In this document: piece after piece, positions 8,108 to 17,495 of the stretch
Numbering within the stretch: position 1 is the stretch's first letter
How the letters are laid out: each line of letters opens with the position of its first letter
Assembly: GCA_903902325.1 (NCBI GenBank)
Contig: CAIUUO010000037.1
Location: 1-41,954 of the forward strand
Source: an uncultured Bacteroidia bacterium
GTDB taxonomy: Bacteria > Bacteroidota > Bacteroidia > Bacteroidales > Prolixibacteraceae
Direction: 5' to 3'
DNA length: 41,954 nt
The notes under the pieces: model-generated
The model's database searches: none
Seen by the model: only the letters and a program-made list of their open reading frames with translations
Told to the model about the DNA's origin: nothing
Translations under genes and position numbers: made by a program

Positions 8108-10213
8108 ATGGCTACATTAGAGAAAATCAGAAACAAGGCAGGTATAGGAATCACCATCTTTATTGGAATGGCTTTGGCAGCATTTGTTCTTGGAGATGCT
8201 GTAAAATCAGGCAGTTCAATCATGCGTGGCAATCAACAGGAGATTGCAAAAATCGCAGGTAAGAGTGTCGATTACAAGGAATTTCAAAAGAAGGTGGATG
8301 ACCTCACTGATATTTACAAGATGAACTCAGGTTCTTCCTCCATCGATCAAAAAACGACGGAACAGATCAGGGAACAGACCTGGATGGGACTTGTCAGGAA
8401 CTACACCATGAAAGATATTTACGATAATCTTGGCATTGGAGTCACTTCCAACGAGCTTTTCGAACTTGTTTCGGGAGAAAATCCTCATCCGATTATCCAA
8501 AGTCTCTTCCGTGATCAAAAAACCGGAACTGTCAACCGCCCGGCGCTGATTCAATTCCTGAAATACCAGCAGTCCAATTCTACGGGTCCGGAGCATAATT
8601 ACTGGCTGTTTGTTGAAAATCAAATTGTAGAGGAGCGTTCTTTCACAAAATACAACAATCTGGTCTCAAAAGGTATTTTTACAACCTCGGACGAGGCAAA
8701 GCAAAGCATTGAAGGAAAAAACAAGAAAGTCAACATTGAATTTGTCGGCAAGCCCTTCACCATGATATCGGACAGTAGTGTGAAAGTGTCTGAGACTGAA
8801 GTACAGAAATACTACGATACACACAAGGAAAAATTCAAACAGGAGGCCAGCCGGGACTTTGAATATGTTCTCTTCCCTGTAGTTGCTTCAAAAGGTGACG
8901 AAGACAAAGTGATCAAATGGATCAATGACATTAAACCTGAATTTGCTGCTGTTGAAGACCCTGCAGCCTATGTAAACGTCAACTCCGACAAACAGTTTGA
9001 TGCAAGTTTCCTCAAGAAAACTGAAGTTCCTGCTGCCTTGGCCGATTTCGCCTTCAACGGCAAACCAGGCGACATGTACGGACCTTACAAAGAGGGACAA
9101 AGCTGGAAATTGTGCAAAATCCAGAAATTTGAAGATCTTCCGGATTCGGTCAATGCACGTCACATCCTCATTAAAGTAAGCGCTCAGGCGGAACTGGCAA
9201 AAGCAAAAAGCACTGCCGACAGTTTGAAAAGGGTTCTCGTGTTAGGCGGTGACTTTGCTGCCCTTGCACATAAATATTCGAGTGATGAAGGATCTGCAGC
9301 CAAAGGCGGCGAACTGGGCTGGTTTAAAAGAGGTGCGATGGTAAAACCTTTTGACGAGGCGGCCTTCTTTGGTAAAATCAATGATTATCAAGTTGTTACA
9401 TCTCAATTTGGAATCCATATCATTCAGGTTACCAAAAAGGGGAATACAACCAAGAACGTTCAGTTGGCTACAATTGTGCGCAATATAGAGCCCAGTAGTC
9501 AGACCTATCAGCAAACCTATTCTGTGGCTTCAAAGTTTGCTGCAGAAAACCGGGATTTGAAGGCTTTCCGTGCTTCAGTAACTTCACAGGGACTGAACAA
9601 ACGACTTGCTACGATTTCTGAAGCCGACAAAGATGTTTCTGGTCTGGAGAATTCAAGGGTACTTGTCAGGGCAGCATTCAAGGCTGAAATTGGCCAACCC
9701 ATTATCAGTGCGGAAGGCACACCGATTTTTGAACTGGGAAGCCAGTTTGTGATTGCCGTTTTAAGCAGTACCCAGGATAAAGGATATTCCACTGTGTCAT
9801 CTGTTAAACCCTCCATCGAACTTGAACTCAGGAAACAGAAGAAAGCCGAACAACTGGTAGAACAGATGAAGGGCAAAACCGATTTGAATTCACTGGCTTC
9901 TTTGTTGGGAACGACAGTTGGACAGGCACAGAATATCGACTTTGAAGCTTATGCCATTCCCGGACTGGGCAATGAACCGGCGATAGCCGGCGCCGCTTCA
10001 GCATTGGAACCGGGGTCAGTTTCGAAACCAATCACCGGATCAAACGGAGTTTATGTAGTGAAAGCTACTGCTGTCAATAAAGGTACCTATTCAGATATCG
10101 CGGCCGAAAGATTCCAAAACAAGATGGCGCTTGGTTACAGGGTTCAGGTGCAAGCCTTCGATGCCCTGAAGGAAAATGCAGGTGTGGTCGACAAACGAGC
10201 TAAATTCTATTGA
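8108..10213 (+). CDS. Periplasmic peptidyl-prolyl isomerase, PpiD/SurA type
   Basis: This is a membrane-anchored foldase for envelope proteins. One transmembrane helix sits at about residues 12-32, preceded by a basic N-terminus, so the bulk faces the periplasm. A SurA_N-like helical region follows (IAGKSVDYKEFQKKVDD). A parvulin domain lies at about residues 349-450, with NARHILIKV, FAALAHKYSSDEGSAAKGGE, LGWFKRGAMVKPF and FGIHIIQV. A second, degenerate parvulin-like region covers the C-terminal third. The total of 701 residues matches the long PpiD form of this phylum. It lies 107 bases after the CBS-domain gene, so it may have its own promoter. A strong terminator follows its stop. Confidence 0.9.
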   Translation: MATLEKIRNKAGIGITIFIGMALAAFVLGDAVKSGSSIMRGNQQEIAKIAGKSVDYKEFQKKVDDLTDIYKMNSGSSSIDQKTTEQIREQTWMGLVRNYTMKDIYDNLGIGVTSNELFELVSGENPHPIIQSLFRDQKTGTVNRPALIQFLKYQQSNSTGPEHNYWLFVENQIVEERSFTKYNNLVSKGIFTTSDEAKQSIEGKNKKVNIEFVGKPFTMISDSSVKVSETEVQKYYDTHKEKFKQEASRDFEYVLFPVVASKGDEDKVIKWINDIKPEFAAVEDPAAYVNVNSDKQFDASFLKKTEVPAALADFAFNGKPGDMYGPYKEGQSWKLCKIQKFEDLPDSVNARHILIKVSAQAELAKAKSTADSLKRVLVLGGDFAALAHKYSSDEGSAAKGGELGWFKRGAMVKPFDEAAFFGKINDYQVVTSQFGIHIIQVTKKGNTTKNVQLATIVRNIEPSSQTYQQTYSVASKFAAENRDLKAFRASVTSQGLNKRLATISEADKDVSGLENSRVLVRAAFKAEIGQPIISAEGTPIFELGSQFVIAVLSSTQDKGYSTVSSVKPSIELELRKQKKAEQLVEQMKGKTDLNSLASLLGTTVGQAQNIDFEAYAIPGLGNEPAIAGAASALEPGSVSKPITGSNGVYVVKATAVNKGTYSDIAAERFQNKMALGYRVQVQAFDALKENAGVVDKRAKFY

Positions 10214-10231
10214 TCAACAGGTCAGTACAAC

Positions 10232-10277
10232 GATAAAACAGAAAAGGATGCCGTTTGGCATCCTTTTCTGTTTTATC
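10232..10277. terminator. Bidirectional intrinsic terminator between ppiD-like gene and ispE
   Basis: This is a perfect 21-bp inverted repeat: left arm 10232-10252, four-base loop GTTT 10253-10256, right arm 10257-10277. The GC-rich inner part (GGATGCC/GGCATCC) is flanked on both sides by A-rich and T-rich tracts, so it can terminate in both directions. It lies between convergent genes, and its right arm touches the ispE stop codon. Confidence 0.9.
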
Positions 10278-11094
10278 ACAAATCCTCCTGCCAAACGAAA
10301 GCACCGGCAGGAAAGTCATTTTTCTGAACTTTGGGTTTCCGTTCAAAAATAGCATAAATGGAAGAACCGCTGCCAGACATCGATGTATAAACAGGGTCCA
10401 TTCTTGCAAGTTTCTCTTTGAGAAGGCTCAAATCAGGTAGTTTAACGAAGAGTGTCTTTTCAAAATCATTTTTGATACTGTTCTTCCACTCGGTTATCTC
10501 ACCGCTAATAATTTCTTTAAAATTGAAGGGATATTCCTGAGGTACAACGCTTGAATAGGCTTCTTTGGTATCCACTCCAAAGGATGGTTTTATTAGCAGG
10601 AGATGGTATCCGCTTAAGTCCACATCAACTTGAGAAAGCTGATCTCCGGTTCCGGTAGCGTAGGCAGGCCTGTTTTCCAGGAAGAAAGCACAGTCTGCCC
10701 CAAGTCTGCCTGCCATGATTTTTAATTGGTTTGGGGCAATCCCCAGTTCAAAATGCTCGTTCAACGATTTCAGGAAGAATGCGGCATCCGCAGAACCGCC
10801 TCCCAACCCTGCGCCTGAAGGTATTGCCTTGTGCAGGTGAATGTCAAGGCTGGGTAGTGAAAATTCCTCCTGCATCATCCGGTAGGCCTTTAAAACAATA
10901 TTCTCTTCGGGTTGGATATCCAGATTCAATCCGCTGCAGTAAAAATTTGCATGATCTTTCCCATTCACCACATATTCCAGGGCATCCTTCAATCCGATCG
11001 GATAAAATAGTGTCTCCAGATCATGGTATCCATCCTCACGTTTCCGAAGGATGTTCAAACCAATGTTGATTTTTGCGTTGGGGAAAATAACCAT
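10276..11094 (-). CDS. ispE: 4-diphosphocytidyl-2-C-methyl-D-erythritol kinase
   Basis: IspE phosphorylates CDP-methylerythritol in the MEP isoprenoid pathway. It is a GHMP-family kinase of 272 residues, close to the usual length. It shows the N-terminal substrate motif PNAKINIGLNILRKREDGYH, the ATP-binding glycine loop PSGAGLGGGSADAAFF, and the C-terminal SMSGSGSSIYAIF. The Lys and Asp of the active site (AKIN, GADCAFF) are present. The ATG is at 11094, after about 220 bases of repeat-rich DNA. No other MEP-pathway gene is in the window. Its last codon lies inside the shared terminator hairpin. Confidence 0.95.
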   Translation of the reverse strand: MVIFPNAKINIGLNILRKREDGYHDLETLFYPIGLKDALEYVVNGKDHANFYCSGLNLDIQPEENIVLKAYRMMQEEFSLPSLDIHLHKAIPSGAGLGGGSADAAFFLKSLNEHFELGIAPNQLKIMAGRLGADCAFFLENRPAYATGTGDQLSQVDVDLSGYHLLLIKPSFGVDTKEAYSSVVPQEYPFNFKEIISGEITEWKNSIKNDFEKTLFVKLPDLSLLKEKLARMDPVYTSMSGSGSSIYAIFERKPKVQKNDFPAGAFVWQEDL

Positions 11095-11315
11095 AACTGC
11101 AAATATTCGATTTTGAATTTTCGATTTTCGAATCGATTGACGGAACTGAAATTTAGTACTATGTGAACAGTGAGAATATGTCTTTTACCACCAAGGACAC
11201 AAAGGATTTCACTAAGGTCACAAAGTAAAAATACAAAAATCCTTCCATGAATGATCGTATCTAAACATCAACACATCAGCTAATCAACGAATCGTCGAAT
11301 TGTCTCATCGTCGAA
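11095..11315. repeat. Repeat-rich gap between ispE and gcvP
   Basis: No gene is seen here. The stretch holds three different short-word runs. One is a TTCGATTTT-type run at about 11105-11140. Another is an ACCACCAAGGACACAAAGG stretch followed by AAGGTCACAAAGTAAAA, spanning about 11189-11230. The third is a TCGTCGAAT-type run at about 11286-11320. The middle one matches the words of the hairpins at 33118 and 34697, and the last resembles the AATTCGAC run at 21354. Confidence 0.55.
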
Positions 11316-14189
11316 TCAAACCGGCTTCGCATAGTTTTCCAATGGTTCGCAGGTACAGAAAAGATTCCTGTCGCCATAGGCGTTGTCGACTCTTCCGACG
11401 GGTACCCAGAACTTGTTGTCGCGCAACCATTCCAATGGATAGCATGCTTTTTCGCGGGAGTAGGAATGGTTCCATTCGTTCGCAGTCAGTACATCAGGTG
11501 TGTGGGGTGCGTTTTTCAGAACGTTGTCTTCCTGATCAGCAGCGCCTGATTCGATCTCTTTGATCTCTGCAAAGATCGCATTCATGGCATCCACAAACCT
11601 GTCAAGCTCCTCTTTGGATTCGCTTTCGGTGGGTTCTACCATCAGGGTACCGTGTACGGGGAACGAGAGTGTCGGAGCATGAAAACCATAATCCATCAGT
11701 CGCTTGGCGATGTCGGTTTCGGAGATATCAGCTGCAGTTTTAAGGTGACGACATTCAAGGATCATCTCATGTGCCACCCTGCCATTTGCACCGGTATAGA
11801 GGATGCCATAATTATCCTTCAGTCGGGCTGCGATGTAGTTGGCATTCAGGATGGCGATTTTGGTGGCATCCGTCAAACCGTCTGCTCCGAGCATTTTGAT
11901 GTAACCGTAAGTGATGGGCAACACAGAAGCGCTTCCCCAGGGAGCCGCCGAAACCGCATGCATGCCGATGTGTCCGTTGTTCATCACAGGATGGGATGGA
12001 AGAAACTCAACCAGGTGTTTGGCCACACCGATGGGTCCTACACCCGGACCACCGCCGCCATGGGGAATTGCAAAAGTCTTGTGCAGATTCAGGTGGCAGA
12101 CGTCTGCGCCAATGCGGAAGGGATTGGTAAGTCCGACCTGGGCATTCATATTTGCTCCATCCATGTATACCTGTCCTCCATTCTGATGGATAATTTCGCA
12201 CATCTCAACGATCGAGGCTTCGAAAACTCCGTGCGTAGAAGGATAGGTGACCATAAATCCGGCAAGACTGTCCTTGTATTCCACGGCTTTGGCTTTCAAC
12301 TCTTCCACATTGATGTTACCGCTGTCATCACATCCCACTACAACGACCTTATTGCCAGCCATCACCGCACTGGCCGGATTGGTTCCGTGTGCAGAAGCTG
12401 GAATCAGCACCACATTCCTGTGACCCTCTCCCCTGCTCTTGTGATAATCACGTATCACCAGAAGTCCGGCATATTCTCCGGCGGCACCAGAATTGGGCTG
12501 GAAGGAAATATCTGCAAAACCGGTTATTTCGGCAAGGTCCCTGCGCATCTCTTCCATCATCTCGTGGTAACCCATTGCCTGGTTTTTAGGCACGTAGGGA
12601 TGAATTCCGTTGAATTCGATCCAACTGAGGGGCAGCATTTCTGTAGCAGCATTGAGCTTCATCGTGCATGATCCAAGCGAAATCATGGAATGAACCAGTG
12701 AAATATCCTTCTTTTCAAGTCTTTTGATGTAACGGGCCATTTCTGTCTCTGATCGGTATTTGCTGAAAACCTCCTGTTTGAGGAAACCTGATTTTCGGGC
12801 AAACGACTTCGGAATACTGTTTAATTCAGGCATTCCGGATATGATTGGGACCACTTTATTTGCGGCCTTGGCAAAAACCTCCAGAATCCAGTTGATGTCT
12901 TCGAGATTGGTGGTTTCGTCGATGCTGATGCCCACCTCTCCCTGCTCGAAATACCTGAAATTCATCTCCAGGGCGACAGAAAGCCATTCAATGTCCTCTT
13001 TTTTTACGTGGCGTGGGAGCGTGATCTTCAAGGTATCGAAGAAACCGCTTGTTTCGCAGGCATATCCCAATTTTGTGATCTCAACAGCAAGCAGTGTGGC
13101 AATGCTGTGTACGCGCTCCGCAATGTTTTTGATTCCTTCCGGACCATGGTAGGTGGCGTACATTCCGGCCATGGTTGCCAGCAATCCCTGCGATGTGCAG
13201 ATGTTGGAAGTGGCTTTTTCTCTTTTAATGTGCTGTTCTCTGGTCTGGAGGGCTAGTCGCAGCGCGGGTTTGCCGTTGGCATCCTTCGATACGCCGATAA
13301 TCCTGCCGGGAAGGTCCCTTTTGAATTCATCCCTTGTTGCAAAAAATGCAGCTGAAGGACCACCATAGCCCATGGGAACGCCAAAGCGCTGGGTTGATCC
13401 GAAAACAATATCTGCTCCCCACTCACCGGGAGGTGTTAGCAGCGCCAACGACAGCAGGTCGGCGGCTACGGCAACTTTAGCCCCAGTAGCTTGAATTTTT
13501 TTCGTAAAATCCTCATAACCAACTATGACTCCGTCAGAATTGGGATACTGAACGATGGCACCAAACAATTTTTCGTTCAAAGCAGCCTTCCGGAAATCGC
13601 CGACTTCAATCACGATACCGAGCGGTTCGGCGCGGGTAAAGAGCACGTCGAGCGTTTGGGGCCAGATTTTTTCGTCTACGAAGCAGACGTTGGCGCCAGC
13701 TTTTTCCTGAGCCCTGGAACGCAGTGCGAACATCATGTGGAGCGCCTCGGCTGCAGCTGTGGCCTCATCAAGCAGGGAAGCGTTGGCCAAAGGCATGGCT
13801 GTCATCTCGCACACCATGGTCTGGAAATTCAGTAAGGCTTCGAGTCTTCCCTGGGAAATTTCAGCCTGATACGGCGTGTAGGAAGTATACCAAACCGGGT
13901 TCTCCAGAATATTCCGAAGAATAACTGCCGGTGTGATGGTATCGTACCATCCCATTCCAATATAGGTATTGAACACTTTGTTCTTTGAAGCAAGGTGGAG
14001 GATACGGCGGTAATATTCCCGCTCCGTCAAACCATTCGGCAAACTAAGGGGTTTTTCCAATCTGATATTGGCAGGTACAGTCTGATCTATCAATTCTTCC
14101 AATGATGCGACACCTATCACCTGAAGCATCTCATTTATATCCTTTTCCCTGGGACCTATGTGTCGGTTTACAAATTTGTCGATGGCCAT
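11316..14189 (-). CDS. gcvP: Glycine dehydrogenase (decarboxylating), P-protein of the glycine cleavage system
   Basis: The P-protein decarboxylates glycine and passes the aminomethyl group to the lipoyl H-protein. At 957 residues it is the full-length fused form with N-terminal P1-like and C-terminal P2-like halves. The N-terminus [17 protein letters not shown] and the motif [16 protein letters not shown] are family hallmarks. The pyridoxal-phosphate lysine is at about residue 704 in [16 protein letters not shown]. The second half also holds [11 protein letters not shown] and [13 protein letters not shown]. No gcvT, gcvH or lpd is nearby, so the gene stands alone. A 9-nt-word palindromic element lies 36 bases upstream of its start. 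I saw no glycine-riboswitch-like structure there. Confidence 0.97.
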   Translation of the reverse strand: MAIDKFVNRHIGPREKDINEMLQVIGVASLEELIDQTVPANIRLEKPLSLPNGLTEREYYRRILHLASKNKVFNTYIGMGWYDTITPAVILRNILENPVWYTSYTPYQAEISQGRLEALLNFQTMVCEMTAMPLANASLLDEATAAAEALHMMFALRSRAQEKAGANVCFVDEKIWPQTLDVLFTRAEPLGIVIEVGDFRKAALNEKLFGAIVQYPNSDGVIVGYEDFTKKIQATGAKVAVAADLLSLALLTPPGEWGADIVFGSTQRFGVPMGYGGPSAAFFATRDEFKRDLPGRIIGVSKDANGKPALRLALQTREQHIKREKATSNICTSQGLLATMAGMYATYHGPEGIKNIAERVHSIATLLAVEITKLGYACETSGFFDTLKITLPRHVKKEDIEWLSVALEMNFRYFEQGEVGISIDETTNLEDINWILEVFAKAANKVVPIISGMPELNSIPKSFARKSGFLKQEVFSKYRSETEMARYIKRLEKKDISLVHSMISLGSCTMKLNAATEMLPLSWIEFNGIHPYVPKNQAMGYHEMMEEMRRDLAEITGFADISFQPNSGAAGEYAGLLVIRDYHKSRGEGHRNVVLIPASAHGTNPASAVMAGNKVVVVGCDDSGNINVEELKAKAVEYKDSLAGFMVTYPSTHGVFEASIVEMCEIIHQNGGQVYMDGANMNAQVGLTNPFRIGADVCHLNLHKTFAIPHGGGGPGVGPIGVAKHLVEFLPSHPVMNNGHIGMHAVSAAPWGSASVLPITYGYIKMLGADGLTDATKIAILNANYIAARLKDNYGILYTGANGRVAHEMILECRHLKTAADISETDIAKRLMDYGFHAPTLSFPVHGTLMVEPTESESKEELDRFVDAMNAIFAEIKEIESGAADQEDNVLKNAPHTPDVLTANEWNHSYSREKACYPLEWLRDNKFWVPVGRVDNAYGDRNLFCTCEPLENYAKPV

Positions 14190-14225
14190 TTTGCTGATAT
14201 TTAAAGTTTTGTATTATTTTTATTG

Positions 14226-14343
14226 AAGTGCCTAAAGTATTTAGAGTGCCTAAAATGCCTAAAGTTACGAACTCCAAACAAATTCTCAATGTACGAAAGT
14301 ACTTTAGGCACTTTAAATACTCCAGGCACTTTAGGCACTTTTT
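14226..14343. repeat. Palindromic 9-nt-word element, copy 1 (inverted orientation)
   Basis: Left arm 14226-14265 and right arm 14301-14340 are each four 9-nt words of the type TGCCTAAAG or TATTTAAAG and pair over about 40 bases. The 35-base core 14266-14300, read on the minus strand, begins ACTTTCG and contains ATTTGTTTGGAGT. It is related to the cores of the copies at 16656 and 26398. The element sits between the stop of the downstream hydrolase gene and the start of gcvP, both on the minus strand. Confidence 0.8.
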
Positions 14344-14349
14344 GTTTTA

Positions 14350-14988
14350 TTACTTCAGGAAAGGATTTGTCCTTTTTTCCCAACCTATCGTGGTATCGTT
14401 GCCATGTCCTGAACAGACCTTCACTGCATCATCGAGGGTCATCAGTTTTTTCTTAATTCCTGAGATGAGTAGTTCGTGGTTTCCACCCGGCAAATCAGTT
14501 CGCCCTACGGAACCCTCAAAAAGTATATCACCCACGACAACCAGTTTATCCTTTTCACTGTAAAAAGCCACACTGCCGGGCGAATGTCCGGGAACATGGA
14601 TCACTTTTAGCTCCGAGTTGCCGAAGGTGATCACTTCACCTTCTGTAAGCAATCCCGAATCCGATGATGGGTTCGCCATCGTGATCCCAAACATTTGTGC
14701 ATGTTGTCTGGCCTGATCCTGCATAAATTTATCTCCCTGATGAATCAAGACAGGTAACGCCCAGGCTTTTGCGGCAAAATCATTGCCCATCAGATGGTCA
14801 AAATGACCATGGGTATTGAGAATATATACGATTTTAAGATCGTGTTCAAGGACAAAAAAGCACAATTCTGCTTCTTCTTCCTTGTAATAACAAGCAGGAT
14901 CAATCAATACGGCCTCTTTGGTTTCATTCCAAAGGAGATACGCATTGACAGAAACCGGATTAAACGTGAACTTTTTTATTTCTATCAT
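14350..14988 (-). CDS. Metallo-beta-lactamase-fold hydrolase, glyoxalase II-like (YcbL type)
   Basis: The protein has 212 residues and the metal motif THGHFDH near residue 60. Further ligands lie in HVPGHSPGS (His near 134), GDILFEGSVGRTDLPGG (Asp near 153) and SGHGNDTTIGWEKRTNPFL (His near 195). This is the glyoxalase II/YcbL pattern, whose members hydrolyse thioesters such as S-D-lactoylglutathione. The protein lacks the long C-terminal substrate domain of classical GloB, so the natural substrate is uncertain. Its ATG overlaps the pcm stop by four bases, so the two are translationally coupled. The palindromic element at 14226-14343 follows its stop closely. Confidence 0.85.
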   Translation of the reverse strand: MIEIKKFTFNPVSVNAYLLWNETKEAVLIDPACYYKEEEAELCFFVLEHDLKIVYILNTHGHFDHLMGNDFAAKAWALPVLIHQGDKFMQDQARQHAQMFGITMANPSSDSGLLTEGEVITFGNSELKVIHVPGHSPGSVAFYSEKDKLVVVGDILFEGSVGRTDLPGGNHELLISGIKKKLMTLDDAVKVCSGHGNDTTIGWEKRTNPFLK

Positions 14989-15647
14989 GGATTGGTTCTG
15001 TTTTGATCTGATAAGCCCGGGAGGAGTGGAACAAAGACAAAATTACCCCCATCTTCTTCCGAATATTCAACTTCACTATTTCTTGTAATAATCTTCATTA
15101 CCTGGAATTGTCTTTCTCCAACCGGGATAACCATCCTGCCACCAATAGCCAATTGTTCTTTCAACAGCGGAGGTACAGTTTCCGCACCCGCAGTAACGAT
15201 TATTTTATCAAAGGGTCCGTAGGTAGGCAATCCCTGGTATCCGTCTCCATAGAAAAACTGGGGATAATAGCCAAGTTTAGGCAACAGGATCCTGGCAAAG
15301 TCGAAGAGTGATCTTTGGCGCTCAATCGTAAACAGGATTGCACCCATTTCGCATAACACTGCAGCCTGATAACCGGAGCCTGTCCCTACTTCAAGAACCT
15401 TGTCGAGCTTTTTGATCTGCAAAGCCTGCGTCTGAAAAGCAACGGTATATGGCTGCGAGATGGTTTGCCCTGCTGCAATGGGAAAAGCCTTGTCTACATA
15501 GGCAAATCCTAAAAAACTGTTGTCCATGAACAAGTGTCTTGGAACATTGTTCATGGCATTCAAAACAGCTTCATCATGAATTCCCTTATTCCGGATTTCA
15601 TCTACTAATTTTTTCCGTAACCCCTTGTGTTTGAAGCTATCTTCCAA
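14985..15647 (-). CDS. pcm: Protein-L-isoaspartate O-methyltransferase
   Basis: Pcm methylates isoaspartyl residues in damaged proteins, using S-adenosylmethionine, and starts their repair. The protein has 220 residues. Motifs are NNVPRHLFMD, AGQTISQPYTVAFQTQAL (pre-motif I substrate loop), VLEVGTGSGYQAAVL (SAM motif I), FFYGDGYQGLPTYGPFDKII (motif II) and GGRMVIPVGE (motif III). The ATG at 15647 gives the usual N-terminus. It forms a two-gene unit with the hydrolase downstream. A well-spaced Bacteroidota promoter lies just upstream at 15675-15704. Confidence 0.95.
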   Translation of the reverse strand: MEDSFKHKGLRKKLVDEIRNKGIHDEAVLNAMNNVPRHLFMDNSFLGFAYVDKAFPIAAGQTISQPYTVAFQTQALQIKKLDKVLEVGTGSGYQAAVLCEMGAILFTIERQRSLFDFARILLPKLGYYPQFFYGDGYQGLPTYGPFDKIIVTAGAETVPPLLKEQLAIGGRMVIPVGERQFQVMKIITRNSEVEYSEEDGGNFVFVPLLPGLSDQNRTNP

Positions 15648-15674
15648 TTGACAACATTTTTAATCTCAATCTGA

Positions 15675-15704
15675 CAAAATTACTATTCTCATTGGGTTTT
15701 TCAA
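15675..15704 (-). promoter_or_regulatory. Candidate Bacteroidota sigma-ABfr-type promoter for pcm
   Basis: On the minus strand a TTG (15704-15702) is followed after 19 bases by TAATTTTG (15682-15675). This fits the TTG-N17-23-TAnnTTTG consensus of this phylum. Transcription would begin near 15668, about 20 bases before the pcm ATG. A short AT-rich inverted repeat CAAC...GTTG lies beside the -33 element. Confidence 0.45.
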
Positions 15705-15784
15705 CAAAGAAAAGTTGATAAATAAAAGATAAATGAAGATAAACAAAGCAGGGGCAGCCCTGCAAAAACCTACATTTACATCGT

Positions 15785-16654
15785 ATGTTACATGGAGTGC
15801 TTATTTATCCCGGCGACCCGGATGAAGCGTTCGCAGCTTCACTTCAGACAATCAAAGGTCTGAGGTGGGAGTCCATTATCCCAACACTGAACGGGACCAA
15901 TTATGGCAATTACAACCTTTTACTCACATCGCATTGCAATCTGGTGGCCATATTGGATCCAAATTTTACCAAATTCGGGTACCTGTCGGGGTTGGTACGA
16001 AACGGATGTCATCTCTTTTTGCCGGAAATGCAGGAAATGACATCCAACGAGCGTATGAAACTGATCCAACTGGCTGAGGAGGGAAATACCTTTATCCAGA
16101 TTCGCAACGACCTGCTCTATCACCCTTCATTTCCAAAATACGCTAACAATCATGCGGAATCTAAACTGATCGAAATACACCACTTCGCACCGGGCAGGCA
16201 TGGCAAAATTCAGGAGATGCTCTACAGTAACCTGCTGATGATCATGAAGATTATCGACTCTGATCCTTCCCGCATCAGCGTATGTTCAATCCCCAATTCC
16301 GTGTACAGGTCGGATGTTGTCAACCTTCACCTGAATTTTCACAATGGATCGGCAGCTTCCCTTACGCTCGCATTCACAGGAAAAAGAAAAGAGCACCTGC
16401 TGTCGGTACATTCTGCTTCCGGCATCATGACCTATAATTTCAAGGAGAATAACCCCATGGCTCCCTTGTTGAAAACCGGCCAGGATCAGGGTAATTCTTT
16501 CAGGAATGAACTGCTTTTAAGTCAAATCAGCGATTTTGCGGATTGCATTACTAAAAAATGTTACCAACCATCCGGTTTAAGTGCCGAGACCAAGACGCTG
16601 CATCTCGTCGAAAAAATCAACCAAAAACTGGAGTTAAGTCCCGTCACAATATAA
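15785..16654 (+). CDS. Unassigned protein, possibly a degenerate Gfo/Idh/MocA-like oxidoreductase
   Basis: The protein has 289 residues and is cytosolic by composition, with no signal peptide or membrane helix. The middle and C-terminal parts (VAILDPNFTKFGYLSGLVRNGCHLFLPE, then EIHHFAPGRHGKIQEMLYSNLLMIMKIIDS and SVHSASGIMTYNF) resemble Gfo/Idh/MocA proteins, in which a Rossmann half is followed by a sheet domain. The expected N-terminal GxGxxG and the catalytic EKP motif are absent (LPEM stands where EKP might be), so NAD(P) binding is doubtful. It is divergent from pcm, and its stop abuts a palindromic element. The family call is tentative; a diverged structural or regulatory relative is possible. 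Confidence 0.4.
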   Translation: MLHGVLIYPGDPDEAFAASLQTIKGLRWESIIPTLNGTNYGNYNLLLTSHCNLVAILDPNFTKFGYLSGLVRNGCHLFLPEMQEMTSNERMKLIQLAEEGNTFIQIRNDLLYHPSFPKYANNHAESKLIEIHHFAPGRHGKIQEMLYSNLLMIMKIIDSDPSRISVCSIPNSVYRSDVVNLHLNFHNGSAASLTLAFTGKRKEHLLSVHSASGIMTYNFKENNPMAPLLKTGQDQGNSFRNELLLSQISDFADCITKKCYQPSGLSAETKTLHLVEKINQKLELSPVTI

Positions 16655-16655
16655 C

Positions 16656-16764
16656 AAGTGCCTAAAGTGAACTAAATTGCCTAAAATGCCTAAAGTACTT
16701 TCGCTATTCGCACTATTTGTTGGGAGTCCATAACTTTAGGCACTTTAGTTCACTTTAGGCACTT
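16656..16764. repeat. Palindromic 9-nt-word element, copy 2, filling a convergent gap
   Basis: Left arm 16656-16696 reads as the words TGCCTAAAG, TGAACTAAAT, TGCCTAAAA and TGCCTAAAG. Right arm 16733-16764 is the reverse complement of three of these words. The 36-base core 16697-16732 includes TATTTGTTGGGAGT. The element begins one base after the stop of the left gene and ends one base before the stop of the right gene, so it is the entire gap. It probably serves as a two-way terminator. Confidence 0.85.
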
Positions 16765-16765
16765 C

Positions 16766-17365
16766 TTAAATCAAACCCAAATCCATCTGCATCACGATCG
16801 CTTCAATCATCCAATCCTGGGCATTCGGATCATACTGGGCTTTCAGATCATGCCCGAATAATTTCGCGATGGATTGCCAGAAGAAGGCTGAGAAACCTCC
16901 CTTAAATTCCTTGATGATTTCGTAGGAGGTATTGCCCGTCTGGCGGTCGAGCAGTTTAATCAGAATGCGGCCCTCGGAAACCTTCATTGTTTTGATGGTA
17001 TCTTCAAACTCTGCAAACAACTGTTTCTCCACGCCTTTCACATAATTTTTACGCTCCCTGTCCGTTCTGAAGGAGGTATAGATGCGGTTGTACTCAGCCA
17101 GCCTGACGGCAGCCACCTTAGCCATGGGATATACCTTCCTGATTTTCAATTCAAGCAGTGAGTACTCCCTTTGCTTCTTCGGCGACAGGTCTTTCTTGTC
17201 GGGGTAAATGTCTATCGGATTCAAATCAAAATGCAGGGAGGTATCTTTTGTGGCCGCTACTTGAGTTGCATCCAAGACCTGTTTGCCTGCCGGTGATTGT
17301 GCGGCTAACAGGAACGGAGCAACCAGAAACATAAAGACAATACAATACTTGAACACCATGGCCAT
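16766..17365 (-). CDS. DUF4294 family exported protein
   Basis: The protein has 199 residues with a signal peptide (hydrophobic run at residues 5-20, cleavage near LAAQ). The body holds LDLNP-type residues before IDIYP, then a charged helix-rich block with ELKIRKVYPMAKVAAVRLAE and RERKNYVKGVEKQL, and LIKLLDRQTGNTSYEII. This is the DUF4294 pattern known from Bacteroidota, with no known function. A second ATG three codons in could be the true start. It is convergent with the unassigned gene through the palindromic element and divergent from arcA. No catalytic residues can be named. Confidence 0.7.
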   Translation of the reverse strand: MAMVFKYCIVFMFLVAPFLLAAQSPAGKQVLDATQVAATKDTSLHFDLNPIDIYPDKKDLSPKKQREYSLLELKIRKVYPMAKVAAVRLAEYNRIYTSFRTDRERKNYVKGVEKQLFAEFEDTIKTMKVSEGRILIKLLDRQTGNTSYEIIKEFKGGFSAFFWQSIAKLFGHDLKAQYDPNAQDWMIEAIVMQMDLGLI

Positions 17366-17424
17366 CCTATTTGGTGCAAAAATAACAAATGATACAGGGA
17401 ATCTACAAATATTGACGATCGATT

Positions 17425-17469
17425 AATCTTTGTTAAGATTCTTTACCAACCCATTATTGAATATCTTTG
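17425..17469 (+). promoter_or_regulatory. Candidate -7 element and small palindrome upstream of arcA
   Basis: TATCTTTG at 17462-17469 fits TAnnTTTG and would place a transcript start about 20 bases before the arcA ATG. No TTG occurs at the preferred spacing. AATCTT-TGTT-AAGATT at 17425-17440 is a perfect 6-bp palindrome with a four-base gap and could be an operator. Both are suggestions only. Confidence 0.25.
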
Positions 17470-17495
17470 TTTTAAAATGACTATACTTTCTCTTT

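Noticed and set aside
11652-12671. A 339-codon plus-strand open frame
   Set aside because: It lies fully antisense to gcvP, has no motif and an implausible Cys/His-rich composition. It is a shadow of the P-protein.
14190-14350. Glycine riboswitch upstream of gcvP
   Set aside because: The leader is short and largely occupied by the palindromic element; no tandem aptamer-like structure could be seen.
14201-14383. A small Lys/Phe/His-rich repeat peptide on either strand
   Set aside because: It arises only because the 9-nt words are a multiple of three, so the palindrome stays open. There is no independent evidence of translation.
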